Shown: piece by piece, positions 33,904 to 44,180 of the stretch
How the letters are laid out: every line of letters starts with the position of its first letter
Numbering within the stretch: position 1 is the stretch's first letter
From: JAGXRK01 sp963804005
GTDB lineage: Bacteria; Bacteroidota; Ignavibacteria; Ignavibacteriales; Ignavibacteriaceae
DNA: 64,000 bases
Direction of reading: 5' to 3'
Assembly: GCA_963804005.1 (NCBI GenBank)
Contig: CAWDOP010000002.1
Span: 372,001 to 436,000, forward strand
Notes under the pieces: model-generated
The model's input: the letters and a program-made list of their open reading frames with translations, nothing else
What the model was told of the DNA's origin: nothing
Databases searched by the model: none
Program-made: the position numbers and the translations under genes

Positions 33904-35312
33904 TATTCCATACCTTTTGCTTTTTCCACTACATCTTCGATCGATCCGCAATACATAAAAGCTGCTTCAGGAAGATCATCATACTTGCCGTCAATAATGC
34001 CTTTAAAGCTTCTTATAGTATCTTCAAGTTTCACATACTTTCCTGCATAACCGGTGAACTGCTCAGCTACGTGAAAAGGCTGACTGAAAAATCTTTGTAT
34101 TCTTCTGGCTCTTCTTACAACAACCTTGTCTTCGTCTGACAATTCATCCATGCCGAGAATGCTAATAATATCCTGAAGATCCTTATAATGCTGAAGAATT
34201 TCTGTACAGTTTTTAGCAACATCGTAATGTTCCTGACCGAGTATTCCCGGTTCAAGAATTCTTGATGTAGAATCAAGCGGATCAACTGCCGGATAAATAC
34301 CAAGTTCTGATATTTGTCTGCTTAATACCGTTGTTGCATCAAGGTGAGCAAAAGCTGCTGCGGGAGCAGGATCTGTTAAGTCGTCAGCGGGAACGTAAAT
34401 AGCCTGAACAGAAGTAATAGAACCTTTATCTGTTGAAGTGATTCTTTCCTGAAGAGCACCCATTTCTGTTGCAAGAGTTGGTTGATAACCAACTGCAGAA
34501 GGCATTCTTCCAAGCAAAGCAGAAACTTCTGAGCCGGCTTGAGTAAAACGGAAAATGTTATCAATAAAAAGAAGAACGTCTCTTCCCTCTTCATCGCGAA
34601 AATATTCAGCAATAGTTAATCCGGTAAGGGCAACTCTTAAACGTGCTCCCGGCGGCTCATTCATCTGACCAAATACGAGTGCTGTTTTATCAATAACCCC
34701 GGACTCTTTCATTTCAAGCCAGAGATCGTTTCCTTCTCTCGTTCTTTCACCAACTCCGGCAAATACCGAGTAACCGCCATGCTGTTTAGCAATATTATTT
34801 ATCAACTCCTGAATAATAACTGTTTTACCAACTCCAGCCCCACCGAATAAACCCGTTTTACCACCACGACTGTATGGTTCCATTAAATCAATAACTTTAA
34901 TACCAGTTTCAAACATTTCTTGTTGTGTTGATAGATTTTTAAAAAGAGGTGCAGGTCTGTGAATTGGATATTTCTTTTCAGCTTTTATTTCACCTAAGCC
35001 ATCAATTCCTTTACCAACGACGTTTATAAGTCTTCCTAGAGTTGCCGGTCCAACTGGAATAGAAATAGGTTGACCAAGATCGAAAACATCCATACCTCTG
35101 ACTAGACCATCTGTAGAATCCATTGCAACTGCGCGTACACGGTCTTCTCCAAGATGCTGCTGAACTTCGCAGGTTAGATTTTCTTTAACACCCTCAACTG
35201 AAGTTCTAGGAATACTTAATGCATTATAAATTTCAGGCAGCTGATCTTCTTCAAATTCAATATCAAGAACAGGTCCGATTATTTGTATTATTTTTCCTTT
35301 TTTTTCGCTCAT
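33903..35312 (-). CDS. atpD: F1F0 ATP synthase beta subunit
   Basis: The 469-residue catalytic subunit has Walker A GGAGVGKTV, GVGERTREGNDL, the catalytic-site VALTGLTIAEYFRDEEGRDVLLFIDNIFRFTQAGSEVSALLGRMPSAVGYQPTLA block (read as the DNIFRF Walker B region) and the DELSDEDKV loop. It hydrolyses or makes ATP at the F1 head. Only atpD and atpC are here; the other subunits must be elsewhere, which is a known arrangement in Chlorobi and some Bacteroidetes. Confidence 0.97.
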   Translation of the reverse strand: MSEKKGKIIQIIGPVLDIEFEEDQLPEIYNALSIPRTSVEGVKENLTCEVQQHLGEDRVRAVAMDSTDGLVRGMDVFDLGQPISIPVGPATLGRLINVVGKGIDGLGEIKAEKKYPIHRPAPLFKNLSTQQEMFETGIKVIDLMEPYSRGGKTGLFGGAGVGKTVIIQELINNIAKQHGGYSVFAGVGERTREGNDLWLEMKESGVIDKTALVFGQMNEPPGARLRVALTGLTIAEYFRDEEGRDVLLFIDNIFRFTQAGSEVSALLGRMPSAVGYQPTLATEMGALQERITSTDKGSITSVQAIYVPADDLTDPAPAAAFAHLDATTVLSRQISELGIYPAVDPLDSTSRILEPGILGQEHYDVAKNCTEILQHYKDLQDIISILGMDELSDEDKVVVRRARRIQRFFSQPFHVAEQFTGYAGKYVKLEDTIRSFKGIIDGKYDDLPEAAFMYCGSIEDVVEKAKGME

Positions 35313-35400
35313 TTTGATCCCTAATAGTGTGAAAATGGAAGGCCAAAATTAAGTATTAAGGCCTTTTTATACAAATTTTAGTGCGGTAGAAAAGCAGACT

Positions 35401-37713
35401 TTATTTAAGTAATATAAGCTTCTTCGTATCTATAAAATTCTCTGTTTTTAATCGGTATATATATACACCGCTAGCTAAGTCATCTGCTTTAAAGTCAATT
35501 ACAACAACTCCTGCCGATGCAATATCATTGTATAATTCTCTTACTTCCCTGCCGAGAATATCAAATACTTTTAGCTCAACTTTTTGAGAATACGGCACTT
35601 CAAATCGGATTGTAGTAACTGGGTTGAATGGATTAGGATAGTTCTGATGCAAAGAATAATTAAACTCTGCTATCCCATAATCTTCAACATCTGTTACAGG
35701 AATTACAAACGCTCCTGTTCCACCAGCTTCATTATATCTTTTTTTGAACTCTTGCATGAATTGATTCGCAACATAAACATCATATATAATCAAAGTATTT
35801 TCATCGTTGTCATTCTCAGCAGCGCTCGACCAATTGTGAGAACCTGTTATTGTTAAAGGGTTGCTGTTGGAAAAAGATGCATCAATAATTCCGTATTTGT
35901 GATGTAAAATACTAAGTACATCTTGAAGTGATTCAGAAAATGTATTAAGGAATATATATTCACCTCCTGAATCATTTATATTACGAATTAAACCTCTGAT
36001 ATCCGATACACCTGCCAAATATCTTTGATAAATAGCGCTTGCAATATCATCTCTGGTAAATGAATATAGAGCATAATATATATTATTGCTTGCAGAATTA
36101 ATTGCATCTACAATCTTTAAAGAAGTTCCATCTGATGGGCTAAAATAAGATCTAATCTCTTTTCCGCCAACATTGAAAATATGCGGTGTATTGTCTGACT
36201 TTTGAATTCCAAATTTAGCAAGAGAGGCATTCGGCAAATCATCTGAACTACCCCACATTTCTTGAAACTCGAGAAGATAAGCTGAAGTTATAGTAGGATC
36301 ATTTATTTCAACAACGTTATTTTCCCAACTGAGTTCAGTAGACGTGATATTCCACGATCCTGTCCATAACCAATCGTTTGTTGGTTCTGAATCTCTTGCA
36401 TCAAAAATTATAAATTTATTATGCATAATTCCTTCTAATCCGCTCGTTCTTTTAAGCACAGGAATTCCGGCACTTATTAAAGCAAGCATACTTGCTTGAG
36501 TAGTTCTGTTGTCATAAACAACTCTTATTTTAACTCCTCTGTTTTTAGCTGCAATTAGAGTATTCGCTACGTTTGGCAGTCCATCAAAGCTATAAAGAGC
36601 CATATCGATCGAAGAATCAGAACTGTTTATTCTTTCTAGTAGTTTTTGTTCAAAATTTACATTACCCTTCGCGGCATTACCCGGAATTGCAACGGTAGTA
36701 TCTACAGAAAAATTAAAGTAAACGTTAATTGTTCCTAGCGTTGGATCAGTAGATGAAGTGGTAGCTGTTTGTAATGAACTGAAACTGGTTCCCGCTTCAT
36801 TTGTAGAATAAGCACGGTAATAATAAAGTTTAGCTTCCTGCAAACCTTCAACAGGTACAACGTGATAAGTTGTGTCTGTATCAATCACAACTGAATCAAG
36901 TTCAAGAGCTGGAGTTAAACCATATTTAACCTGACTGTTACCATTTCTTGCCGTGCTATAGTATACTGTAAATGAATTTGAATCTATGTTAGCTGCAACA
37001 ACAGGATTAAGTATTAATGGTGTATCATCATAAATAATGTCTGCAAAAAATCTGGGCATAAGCTGATACCCGGTACTGAGGGGCACTAAATTATCCCATT
37101 GCCCTAAAATCCCAATTACATCAACAGAACTAATTGGAATTGGCTGACCAATTATTGAAGTGACACCATCATCAATTCTAAGTAAAATTGTTCCCGTTGC
37201 ATCTGTAATATTATAATTGGTATTGCTTGCAAAATTTCCTGTTGCTGAAAATGTTACATTATTAATCCGAATAAGTTTACTTTCGTACTCTTCAAAATCA
37301 TACCAGGTTTGATTTAAAATATTACTTACAGTAACTATCTGAGGTTCGACCAAAGAGACCTGTCCGTGGTTAATAAATGAGGAACCGCTCACAGAATAAT
37401 CAAATTCTGAAAGCCCGTAAAATTGAGCAAGTGTACTTGTAACTGTAACTGAGTCACCAATAGAAACAGCACCTGCAAATACATTTCCAAATACTGAAAG
37501 TCCTCCTGTATGATCCTGAATAGAAGCTGGTCCACTTGAACCAAAATGATTTGATGAAGTCACAACTCCGGAAACTGTGAACATTTGACCAAGATAAAGT
37601 AAAACACCGTTAGCATCATTTCTTTTAATAGAATCGATTGGCACGGGATCCTGAGCAAAAATGAATGAATTAAAAATAATTAAAAGTGAGAGCAGTTTTG
37701 TGAAATTTCTCAT
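35401..37713 (-). CDS. Secreted phospholipase D/nuclease-like protein with OB-fold-like N-terminus and T9SS sorting domain
   Basis: The 770-residue protein has a signal peptide (about 1-20) and a beta-rich N-terminal region (about 25-230) with two OB-fold-like segments, VTVSNILNQTWYDFEEYESKL and VIGILGQWDNL. A fibronectin-III-like domain (about 235-320) follows. Two phospholipase-D HKD motifs come next: HNKFIIFD followed by GSWN, and HHKYGIID followed by GSHNWS. The last 75 residues form a T9SS sorting domain with NYPNPFNP and a final KKLILLK. Two HKD motifs in one chain give a complete active site. The family includes phospholipases and nucleases; the substrate is unknown. It is the last gene of the secreted-protein operon. 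Confidence 0.88.
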   Translation of the reverse strand: MRNFTKLLSLLIIFNSFIFAQDPVPIDSIKRNDANGVLLYLGQMFTVSGVVTSSNHFGSSGPASIQDHTGGLSVFGNVFAGAVSIGDSVTVTSTLAQFYGLSEFDYSVSGSSFINHGQVSLVEPQIVTVSNILNQTWYDFEEYESKLIRINNVTFSATGNFASNTNYNITDATGTILLRIDDGVTSIIGQPIPISSVDVIGILGQWDNLVPLSTGYQLMPRFFADIIYDDTPLILNPVVAANIDSNSFTVYYSTARNGNSQVKYGLTPALELDSVVIDTDTTYHVVPVEGLQEAKLYYYRAYSTNEAGTSFSSLQTATTSSTDPTLGTINVYFNFSVDTTVAIPGNAAKGNVNFEQKLLERINSSDSSIDMALYSFDGLPNVANTLIAAKNRGVKIRVVYDNRTTQASMLALISAGIPVLKRTSGLEGIMHNKFIIFDARDSEPTNDWLWTGSWNITSTELSWENNVVEINDPTITSAYLLEFQEMWGSSDDLPNASLAKFGIQKSDNTPHIFNVGGKEIRSYFSPSDGTSLKIVDAINSASNNIYYALYSFTRDDIASAIYQRYLAGVSDIRGLIRNINDSGGEYIFLNTFSESLQDVLSILHHKYGIIDASFSNSNPLTITGSHNWSSAAENDNDENTLIIYDVYVANQFMQEFKKRYNEAGGTGAFVIPVTDVEDYGIAEFNYSLHQNYPNPFNPVTTIRFEVPYSQKVELKVFDILGREVRELYNDIASAGVVVIDFKADDLASGVYIYRLKTENFIDTKKLILLK

Positions 37714-38774
37714 TATAAATCCGTTGATAAAATGAATCGGAGTATTCTGTTATTTCCCCGGTCAGCCACATAAAGTATTTTATCAAAATATGCGACTGCA
37801 TAAGGCTCGGAAAAAACTCTTGGACCGCCAAATCCAATTAATTTATCTCCGAATGAATTAAACTTATAAACGCTGTCTCGTGAAGCTTCTGCAACATATA
37901 TGTTTCCGGAAGCATCAATTTCTGAACCTTCGGGGGTGCTAAAAAAACCTGGTGTCATTAAATCACTTGCGGCAGGAGTAAGGTTATTCTGATACCCTGT
38001 AAAATCCTGTGAACTAACATACCTGAACCACTGTGTTTTAAAACTGTTATCACCAATAAGAGTAATTACAATATCATAACTTCTTTTATTGAATGATTTG
38101 ACCGAACTTAGCTTGTTAACAGATAATATACCAGTGCTAATTGGATCAAGCAAGGGAACTCTGCCAATAAGAGAGTCTTTAGTACCATTATCCTTAACCA
38201 CAAATTTCAACAAGGAATTATCCGGATCAATTAAGTTAGAATTGTTAGGTCCTGTTCTGGCAATTAAATAAGAGTTATCATAAAAAACCGCAGCACCAGT
38301 ATATTTTCTATCAGGTTTATTTAAATCAGCCAATTGAGGCAAAATTCTTTTGATTGGAGCAGTTGCTAAATTATGATTTGAGGCAACTAAATCAATTTTA
38401 TAAACTGCACTAAATGTTTGTCCTAAAGTATCAAACTGAGCACAGACTATTAGATTTAATCTGTAATCCTGTGCAATTGCAACAGGGTGTTTAATAAATC
38501 TTGTACTTAATCTTTGCCCATCAAGATTTAGCATTACGATTTGATCGTTATCTGTATCTGCAACGTAAATCAATGGTTCTCGTCCGATAATTATATCTTC
38601 CGGATGATTAAAACCTCCCCACTCAGGATTTAGCTTAATATAAATTGTATCGCCTGCAATGTTTCCGGGATCATCAGTTTGAAATTGTGTTATATCAAAT
38701 TTATCATTGCAGGAAATTGCAAGAAATAAAATTACTATTACAAAAATGTATTTCAGAGATTTAATTTTTATCAT
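37713..38774 (-). CDS. NHL-repeat lipoprotein
   Basis: The 353-residue protein starts with a lipoprotein signal ending in LAISC (Cys22), so it is lipid-anchored. Repeats of the type IYVADTDNDQIVMLNLDG, IYVAEASRDSVYKFNSFGDKL and ILYVADRGNNRILRF are NHL/beta-propeller units; the propeller probably binds a ligand or partner. It overlaps the PorV-like gene upstream by 4 bases and touches the phospholipase-D-like gene downstream by one base, so all are translationally coupled. Enzyme activity is not predicted. Confidence 0.85.
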   Translation of the reverse strand: MIKIKSLKYIFVIVILFLAISCNDKFDITQFQTDDPGNIAGDTIYIKLNPEWGGFNHPEDIIIGREPLIYVADTDNDQIVMLNLDGQRLSTRFIKHPVAIAQDYRLNLIVCAQFDTLGQTFSAVYKIDLVASNHNLATAPIKRILPQLADLNKPDRKYTGAAVFYDNSYLIARTGPNNSNLIDPDNSLLKFVVKDNGTKDSLIGRVPLLDPISTGILSVNKLSSVKSFNKRSYDIVITLIGDNSFKTQWFRYVSSQDFTGYQNNLTPAASDLMTPGFFSTPEGSEIDASGNIYVAEASRDSVYKFNSFGDKLIGFGGPRVFSEPYAVAYFDKILYVADRGNNRILRFILSTDL

Positions 38775-39748
38775 AAGCCAAGTATAATTGAAAATCTGTG
38801 AGCAGAACCTAATCTTGAAAAATTGGAATAAGCATAATCCAGAGAAAACTGTGCAATACTTATTGGTGCATTTACTCCGGCTCCGAAAGTAAAATTTTGT
38901 TCTTCAACATTGAACTTATACCCACCACGCAGAAATACAGTTTTGTTCCAGCTGTATTCAAATCCTGTTGAAATATTCTCACTGTTATCGTTCGGATGAT
39001 TCAATTGAATTGATGTTGTAATTACATGTTCCTCATCCTGGTAAGGTTCTAAAGCAAATCCGATTCTAAACATTGTTGGCGGTGAGAAAGACTGCCAGTC
39101 AGATTTTGTTCTGTTTCCGATTAGAACAACTTCGCCATCGGGAGCAAGATCATTTCCAAAATTTGTAACTGTAACAGCAAATCGCGTTGATCCTAATCCA
39201 GTCCAATAAAAAGTACCAAGATCAATCATAAATCCGCGCATTTTCAGTTTGTCAAGGGTCTCTTCTATATATCTGACAGTTCCACCGAAACTGAATTGGT
39301 CTGTCATCTTTCTTGAATACGAGAATGCAAGGGCAATATCACTGAATCCAAAATATTCTCCCGTTCCGAAAGGAGCGAACTCAGTTGTAACAGGCATCTT
39401 TTGCATTGTTAATGCTGTGAACCCAATGCCGAATGAATTTGCATCATCAAGATGATATACACCACCGACAAAATCATGGTTAATATCAACAACCCAATCG
39501 TTGTGGGAAAAAATAACCTGATGTTCATTGAACTGTGTAAGTCCGGCAGGATTCCAGTATAAAGCGGAAGCATCATTCGCTACTGCAACAAATGCATCAC
39601 CCATAGCCGATGCTCTTCCACCCACACCAATCTTCAAGAACTGGGCTGTTGAAATACCTGCGCGCTGACCACCAAGAACGGGAAGGAGCTGAGGTTTTAT
39701 ATCAGTTAAGGTTAAAACTACTATAACTATTGTTATTAAATACTTCAT
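38771..39748 (-). CDS. PorV/PorQ-family outer-membrane beta-barrel protein
   Basis: This 325-residue protein has a signal peptide and the family signature AGISTAQFLKIGVGGRASAMGDAFVAVANDASALYWNPAGL, followed by repeating amphipathic beta-strands ending with the aromatic-rich LDYAYSNF and a final strand. In T9SS, PorV shuttles cargo with sorting domains to the sortase. Members in Ignavibacteria and relatives are numerous, and not all have that role. Its place beside four T9SS-sorted or lipoprotein genes makes a transport role plausible. Its stop is 2 bases from the TonB-receptor gene. Confidence 0.85.
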   Translation of the reverse strand: MKYLITIVIVVLTLTDIKPQLLPVLGGQRAGISTAQFLKIGVGGRASAMGDAFVAVANDASALYWNPAGLTQFNEHQVIFSHNDWVVDINHDFVGGVYHLDDANSFGIGFTALTMQKMPVTTEFAPFGTGEYFGFSDIALAFSYSRKMTDQFSFGGTVRYIEETLDKLKMRGFMIDLGTFYWTGLGSTRFAVTVTNFGNDLAPDGEVVLIGNRTKSDWQSFSPPTMFRIGFALEPYQDEEHVITTSIQLNHPNDNSENISTGFEYSWNKTVFLRGGYKFNVEEQNFTFGAGVNAPISIAQFSLDYAYSNFSRLGSAHRFSIILGL

Positions 39749-39749
39749 A

Positions 39750-42560
39750 TTAAAATCTTATACTAACGCCAAATTTTATATTTCTACGAGTTAAATATCT
39801 TGCAGGATTAAAAGGATACGATGAAATCGGAGCTTGTAAATCAGGATATCGCGGATCGTTCCAGCTCGCAGGGATATCATCGCCTAATTCATAAGCCTCG
39901 CCGGTTACAGGATTTATAATTGCCGAGTTTTTGGTATCTAACAGATTATTAACTTCCACAAATACAGAGAATTTAACATCCACAAGTTGAAAATATTTTT
40001 CAAAATTCAAATCAATCCAAAACCAATCATCACCAATTTCGCTGTATCTTTCATTAGTAACATATTCATATTCTGCTCTTCCCTGCTCGTCAGTAAATCC
40101 TGTAAACACAGCCGGTGTATATCTTTTACCGGATTGATAGAAACACCTTAAGTAAATATTATAATCATCTAATATGCCTGGAGCAAAGCCAAGTAATGGT
40201 TTATCTTTCTCAATATAAAAACTTGTTGATAATGAAGCAGTAAGAGGCTTATCCCATGGAACAAATTGCTCTTTAATAGATTCATTTAAATCTCCCTGTA
40301 ACACTAAAACACCTTCATCAGCAGAAGAACTCTTTCCTGTTACGATTGCATAAGTAAATGATGCATTTCCATTAAACCATTTTCCTATACGCTTACGGTA
40401 TTCAAGTTCAATCCCTCGTGAGCGAGCATAATCAGAATTTACATAGGTTATAAAGCTTTGAGTTGAAAATCTTGGCGATACAATTTTTGCAGTTCTAGTA
40501 TTTACATAATCAAAAATATCTTTGTAATATGTAGTAATAGTCAGAACATCATCATTAGAAAATTGTGTTTTTAAACCAAGTTCGTATGCAACTGTTGTTT
40601 CTGGATTTAGATTCGGATTTCCAAATCTCTGAAATGATGATTGTGCATTTAATGGATCTAACTTTGCATAAACAAATTGCGGTTTTGGCCATTTACTGAA
40701 ATGTCCGTATGAGAAAAATAAAGTTTGATTATCAGATACCGGATGTGAAATACCGAGGCGCGGACTTATTCTTGCTTTGAAATGTCTGTTACCAAACCAA
40801 GAGAAAGAATCATTTTTATATTTTTCTCTTATCTCATCGGGAATAGTAACAACCTCAGGATTTTCAATTGCGTCATCAACATACTTACCGGGAAACCAGT
40901 AATCCATTCGTAAACCGAAGTTTAATATCATTCCGCTGAAGTTAATATTGTCTTGAGCGTAGAAAGAACCTAATGCAGGATAAACCTTGTAAATGTCATT
41001 ATTCAAACCAAGATCACCTATCCACGGTTTATAAATATCAATAACCTGCATTTCCTGGAACTGCAAATTGAAACCGGCTTTGAATTTATTTTTCTCATCA
41101 AAAAAGTGTGTTAGATCTCCGCGAACTGAAAATTCCTGCACATAGTGATCACGCCAGGTAAAAGGATTACCCACATCCCAGAATCCATCACCCGGAATTA
41201 TACCAATCGTATCTCTATCAAGATTATAATATTCAATCGGAAATGTTACAATATCTTTTGGTTCATTGTACAGAAACCAATCTTTACCATTTGCATCTGC
41301 ACGAAGGTTTGTGTAGAAACTGTTTACTTTGAATTCGTAAAAAGTTTTTGAACTTAAAGTATGTGTAACTCCAAATGAATGATATTTATTATTATGCGTA
41401 AATGTGTTTGCATCATCTAAAATATTTTGATAACTGTATTGATAACCCGGACTTGGTTCAACGTATTCAAGATTGGATTGAAGCGATTGGGAATTCTGAT
41501 TGATATTAACCGATTGATTAAATGAATAATAAAATTTTAATGTAGGAGCGTATTTGTAAGTAATTTTGCCAAGCCAGAACCAGCTATTTTCTGCCCTGGG
41601 AGCAAAACTTGTTCCGAAAAATGTTGATGAATTTAGTTGCTGTGCAGTTGGTTTATAATAGCCTTGAGTAATTCCGTCACTCATTCCTACATAAAAATTT
41701 GAAAAGAAAGTAATCTCCCCGGGAATCTGCAATCCAAGTGCAGGCAATAAAGAAGAAGTTATGGGTTCAGGTCCGCTAAAATTTGCCTCAAGGACATCAA
41801 GATTGAAAACGTGAGGAGAAGTTTTTTCACCGAAATTATCCCGTTTATAAGAAATAAATCCGCTGTATTTGCTGTCGCCTTCTCTTGTTTTAACATTTAC
41901 AACACCTGAAGTTGCCTGTCCAAACTCAGCGTTGAATCCGCCGGTTATAACTTCAACTTCTTCAATAGCACTGGCACTTAACTGAAGACCAAATCCAGTT
42001 CCGGCAAGAGGATCCTGCACCGATACACCGTCTAATAAAAAAGCATTTTCGTAAGCTCTACCGCCGCGAATATGAATAGCATTATCCGATTTTATTACAC
42101 CTGCCTGCTGGGTTACAAGATCGGTTATGTTTTCAACAATTGCTATTTCAATATCCTCTCTTGAAATAGTTCTTTTGCTTTGAGTTTCTTCAACATCAAG
42201 TAACGGTTTATCCCCAATTACAACAACATCCTGATCAAGCGTCAAGACACTTTCTTCAAGCTTAACATCAAGCTGAATAGTTTTTCCGAATTCAACTTTT
42301 ATTCCTGTAAACTGCATTGTCTTATAACCGATTAAAGAAATATCAACATTATAAGTTCCAACAGAAATATTATTTATTCTGAACCCGCCATTTAAATCTG
42401 TTGCCGCACCGTAATAAGTACCTTTGATAATAACATTAACGCCCGGTAAGGCATCTCCGGTTTCCGCATCATTTACTGTTCCGGCAATATTACCTGTATT
42501 TTGAGAATACGATAATGTTGTAAATACAAAAACTAAAAGTGCAATAAAAATCTTATTCAT
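39750..42560 (-). CDS. TonB-dependent outer-membrane receptor with carboxypeptidase-like domain
   Basis: The 936-residue protein has a signal peptide (1-19), a carboxypeptidase-regulatory-like domain (about 22-108: IAGTVNDAETGDALPGVNVIIKGTYYGAATDLNGGF), a plug domain (about 125-230: ISREDIEIA, IRGGRAYENAFLLDGVSVQDP, VEVITGGFNAEFGQATSGVVNV) and a long beta-barrel ending in KFGVSIRF, an outer-membrane terminal aromatic signature. It is built like SusC-type and other TonB-dependent transporters, but no SusD homologue is adjacent. It sits in the middle of the operon and overlaps the lipoprotein gene by 4 bases. The substrate is unknown. Confidence 0.93.
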   Translation of the reverse strand: MNKIFIALLVFVFTTLSYSQNTGNIAGTVNDAETGDALPGVNVIIKGTYYGAATDLNGGFRINNISVGTYNVDISLIGYKTMQFTGIKVEFGKTIQLDVKLEESVLTLDQDVVVIGDKPLLDVEETQSKRTISREDIEIAIVENITDLVTQQAGVIKSDNAIHIRGGRAYENAFLLDGVSVQDPLAGTGFGLQLSASAIEEVEVITGGFNAEFGQATSGVVNVKTREGDSKYSGFISYKRDNFGEKTSPHVFNLDVLEANFSGPEPITSSLLPALGLQIPGEITFFSNFYVGMSDGITQGYYKPTAQQLNSSTFFGTSFAPRAENSWFWLGKITYKYAPTLKFYYSFNQSVNINQNSQSLQSNLEYVEPSPGYQYSYQNILDDANTFTHNNKYHSFGVTHTLSSKTFYEFKVNSFYTNLRADANGKDWFLYNEPKDIVTFPIEYYNLDRDTIGIIPGDGFWDVGNPFTWRDHYVQEFSVRGDLTHFFDEKNKFKAGFNLQFQEMQVIDIYKPWIGDLGLNNDIYKVYPALGSFYAQDNINFSGMILNFGLRMDYWFPGKYVDDAIENPEVVTIPDEIREKYKNDSFSWFGNRHFKARISPRLGISHPVSDNQTLFFSYGHFSKWPKPQFVYAKLDPLNAQSSFQRFGNPNLNPETTVAYELGLKTQFSNDDVLTITTYYKDIFDYVNTRTAKIVSPRFSTQSFITYVNSDYARSRGIELEYRKRIGKWFNGNASFTYAIVTGKSSSADEGVLVLQGDLNESIKEQFVPWDKPLTASLSTSFYIEKDKPLLGFAPGILDDYNIYLRCFYQSGKRYTPAVFTGFTDEQGRAEYEYVTNERYSEIGDDWFWIDLNFEKYFQLVDVKFSVFVEVNNLLDTKNSAIINPVTGEAYELGDDIPASWNDPRYPDLQAPISSYPFNPARYLTRRNIKFGVSIRF

Positions 42561-43711
42561 GGAGTTATTCCAAAATCTTCAAAAAAGATTTTTGTAAGTA
42601 ATGCAGGTACATTTGCAGGACCACCGTTACATTGATGCAATGGTAATCCTATAAAAAACAGATTTTTAGAAGTTGTTCTGAACGCGATATTGCCGAGTGG
42701 AATTCCATCTCTGTCATAAAGATCATAAATATTTTCAGCAATTATTGAATTTGGTGTATATGATCTGGTAAATGAAATAGTTACCGAAGTTTCCAATACA
42801 GGAAAATCATTTTGTGATGATGGAAGAACGTCAGCACCTAAGAGTAAATAGCCGTTTCCTAAAATAGCACTTACACTATCTATTGGCAGAAATCCCTGCA
42901 ATGATGAAAGATCGAATAAGAATGTTGAACTTGAAGCCTGGAATGTCATTGAGAATGCAATTTTGCCATTTACTTGCATAAACTTTTCAGTTACAATGTT
43001 CAATAAATCTAACCGTGGATTTGAACCGGCATACCAAAAGACATACTTGAACAATTTTAACGTTTCTAAAATTGTAACCGATTCAAATGCAACTGGATTA
43101 TTAGCAAGATCATATACATCAAACTTTCCTGCCAGAGCACCATTATTCATTGTCGAAAAAATCTGATTGTAAAATTGCGCAGCCACTATGTCTGAAGTAG
43201 AACTTATAAAGTCATCAAATATTAATACTTCTCCCTTTGGCTTTTGAACATACCATGTTGAAGAAGTATCCGGTAATTGAATTATATCAGAAGAAGCGCC
43301 CGAAAGATCGGAAGCTCTGATAAAGATTTTATTATTTCCGTTTAGAACTAATCCTAAAAGTTTTTCTGAATGCACATTTTGCGGAGAAGCGTTTATTAAA
43401 ATTTCGACTTCGGGATTTTGGTCGTCTAAATTAATTCCTCGTAAGGTTACTAATCGAACGCTGCCCGGAATTGAAACAAAATTGTTTGTGTCATTCAGGG
43501 CAATCTGAATTTCAGTGATTGATTCATCTCCATCAAGATCAGAAGCATTCCATGCAATTGTGGTTACCGGAAAAGATGTATCTGGCAAAAATGATAACTC
43601 ATTCCAGCTCAAAACTGGTGCGCTATTTTTAATGGGAAATAAAGTCGATGCCGGTGTTGGATCAATCAAACCAAGATCGTAATATGTTTCACCGTTCATC
43701 AAAAACGCCAT
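42557..43711 (-). CDS. C-terminal part of a frameshifted secreted lipoprotein
   Basis: This is the 384-residue downstream part of a gene split by a one-base insertion at about 43694. The part annotated here opens with the ATG at 43711, but its natural continuation begins in the frame of the lipoprotein upstream. It contains an Ig-like/cadherin-like segment (residues about 30-115: VTTIAWNASDLDGDESITEIQIALND), then a region with LILFDDFISSTSDIVA-like sequence resembling a Rossmann/class-I-glutamine-amidotransferase-like fold, and no catalytic residues I can identify. It overlaps the TonB-receptor gene by 4 bases, so it is in the same operon. Confidence 0.75.
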   Translation of the reverse strand: MAFLMNGETYYDLGLIDPTPASTLFPIKNSAPVLSWNELSFLPDTSFPVTTIAWNASDLDGDESITEIQIALNDTNNFVSIPGSVRLVTLRGINLDDQNPEVEILINASPQNVHSEKLLGLVLNGNNKIFIRASDLSGASSDIIQLPDTSSTWYVQKPKGEVLIFDDFISSTSDIVAAQFYNQIFSTMNNGALAGKFDVYDLANNPVAFESVTILETLKLFKYVFWYAGSNPRLDLLNIVTEKFMQVNGKIAFSMTFQASSSTFLFDLSSLQGFLPIDSVSAILGNGYLLLGADVLPSSQNDFPVLETSVTISFTRSYTPNSIIAENIYDLYDRDGIPLGNIAFRTTSKNLFFIGLPLHQCNGGPANVPALLTKIFFEDFGITP

Positions 43712-44138
43712 TATTGTTTTTATCTATAAATGGTTCCGGTCCAAAATCAATTCCATTTTGAAAAATCTTCGAATCATATTTTCCATTACCTTGAGCATCC
43801 ACAGCCGATACTAAAAAGTTATAAGTTGTGTCAGAAGTTCCAATAGGTAAAGAGAATGTGCTGTCATTTTTTGTGGTAAAAGTCCATTTTGTATCAATAC
43901 CATCCCACATAAAATAATAACCGATAACTAAACCGTCCGGATCATCACCCCACCAATGAACTCTTAGCCTGCTAAGCTGTTGTGCGACAGTAGAATCAGG
44001 ATACAAGAACATTCCTGTTTCAGGAGGTAAGTTTCCTTGAGGTTGATCAGGAAACTCCTCCGAACAGGAAATAAGAAATATTAATCCTAATGAAATCAGG
44101 AGTAAGAAATATTTGTATGATGATTTGAATTTTTCCAT
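43689..44138 (-). CDS. N-terminal part of a frameshifted lipoprotein
   Basis: The 149-residue first part of the split gene has a lipoprotein signal ending in LISC (Cys25), then an Ig-like or fibronectin-like domain (about 38-125: RLRVHWWGDDPDGLVIGYYFMWDG, FLVSAVDAQGNGKYD) and a Ca-binding-like DKNNNGVFDE at its end. The frame closes just there, in the middle of the expected motif, and the next gene continues the protein in another frame. It is anchored in a membrane, probably facing the periplasm or the outside. Confidence 0.8.
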   Translation of the reverse strand: MEKFKSSYKYFLLLISLGLIFLISCSEEFPDQPQGNLPPETGMFLYPDSTVAQQLSRLRVHWWGDDPDGLVIGYYFMWDGIDTKWTFTTKNDSTFSLPIGTSDTTYNFLVSAVDAQGNGKYDSKIFQNGIDFGPEPFIDKNNNGVFDER

Positions 44139-44180
44139 TTCTTACTTTTTAATTATTCATTGTAAATTGTGCATTGTTCA

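Larger units (their letters stand above)
42557..44138 (-). pseudogene. Lipoprotein gene split by a one-base frameshift (reconstructed)
   Basis: The reconstructed protein is about 527 residues. The two reading frames meet in an EF-hand/dockerin-like stretch: the first frame reads DKNNNGVFDE and stops three codons later, the second continues GETYYDLGLIDP. Removing the single base at 43694 restores DEGETYYDLG, the expected continuation. The span is 1582 bases, three times 527 plus one, fitting a one-base insertion. The indel is not in a homopolymer. It may be a real mutation or an assembly error. Confidence 0.75.
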
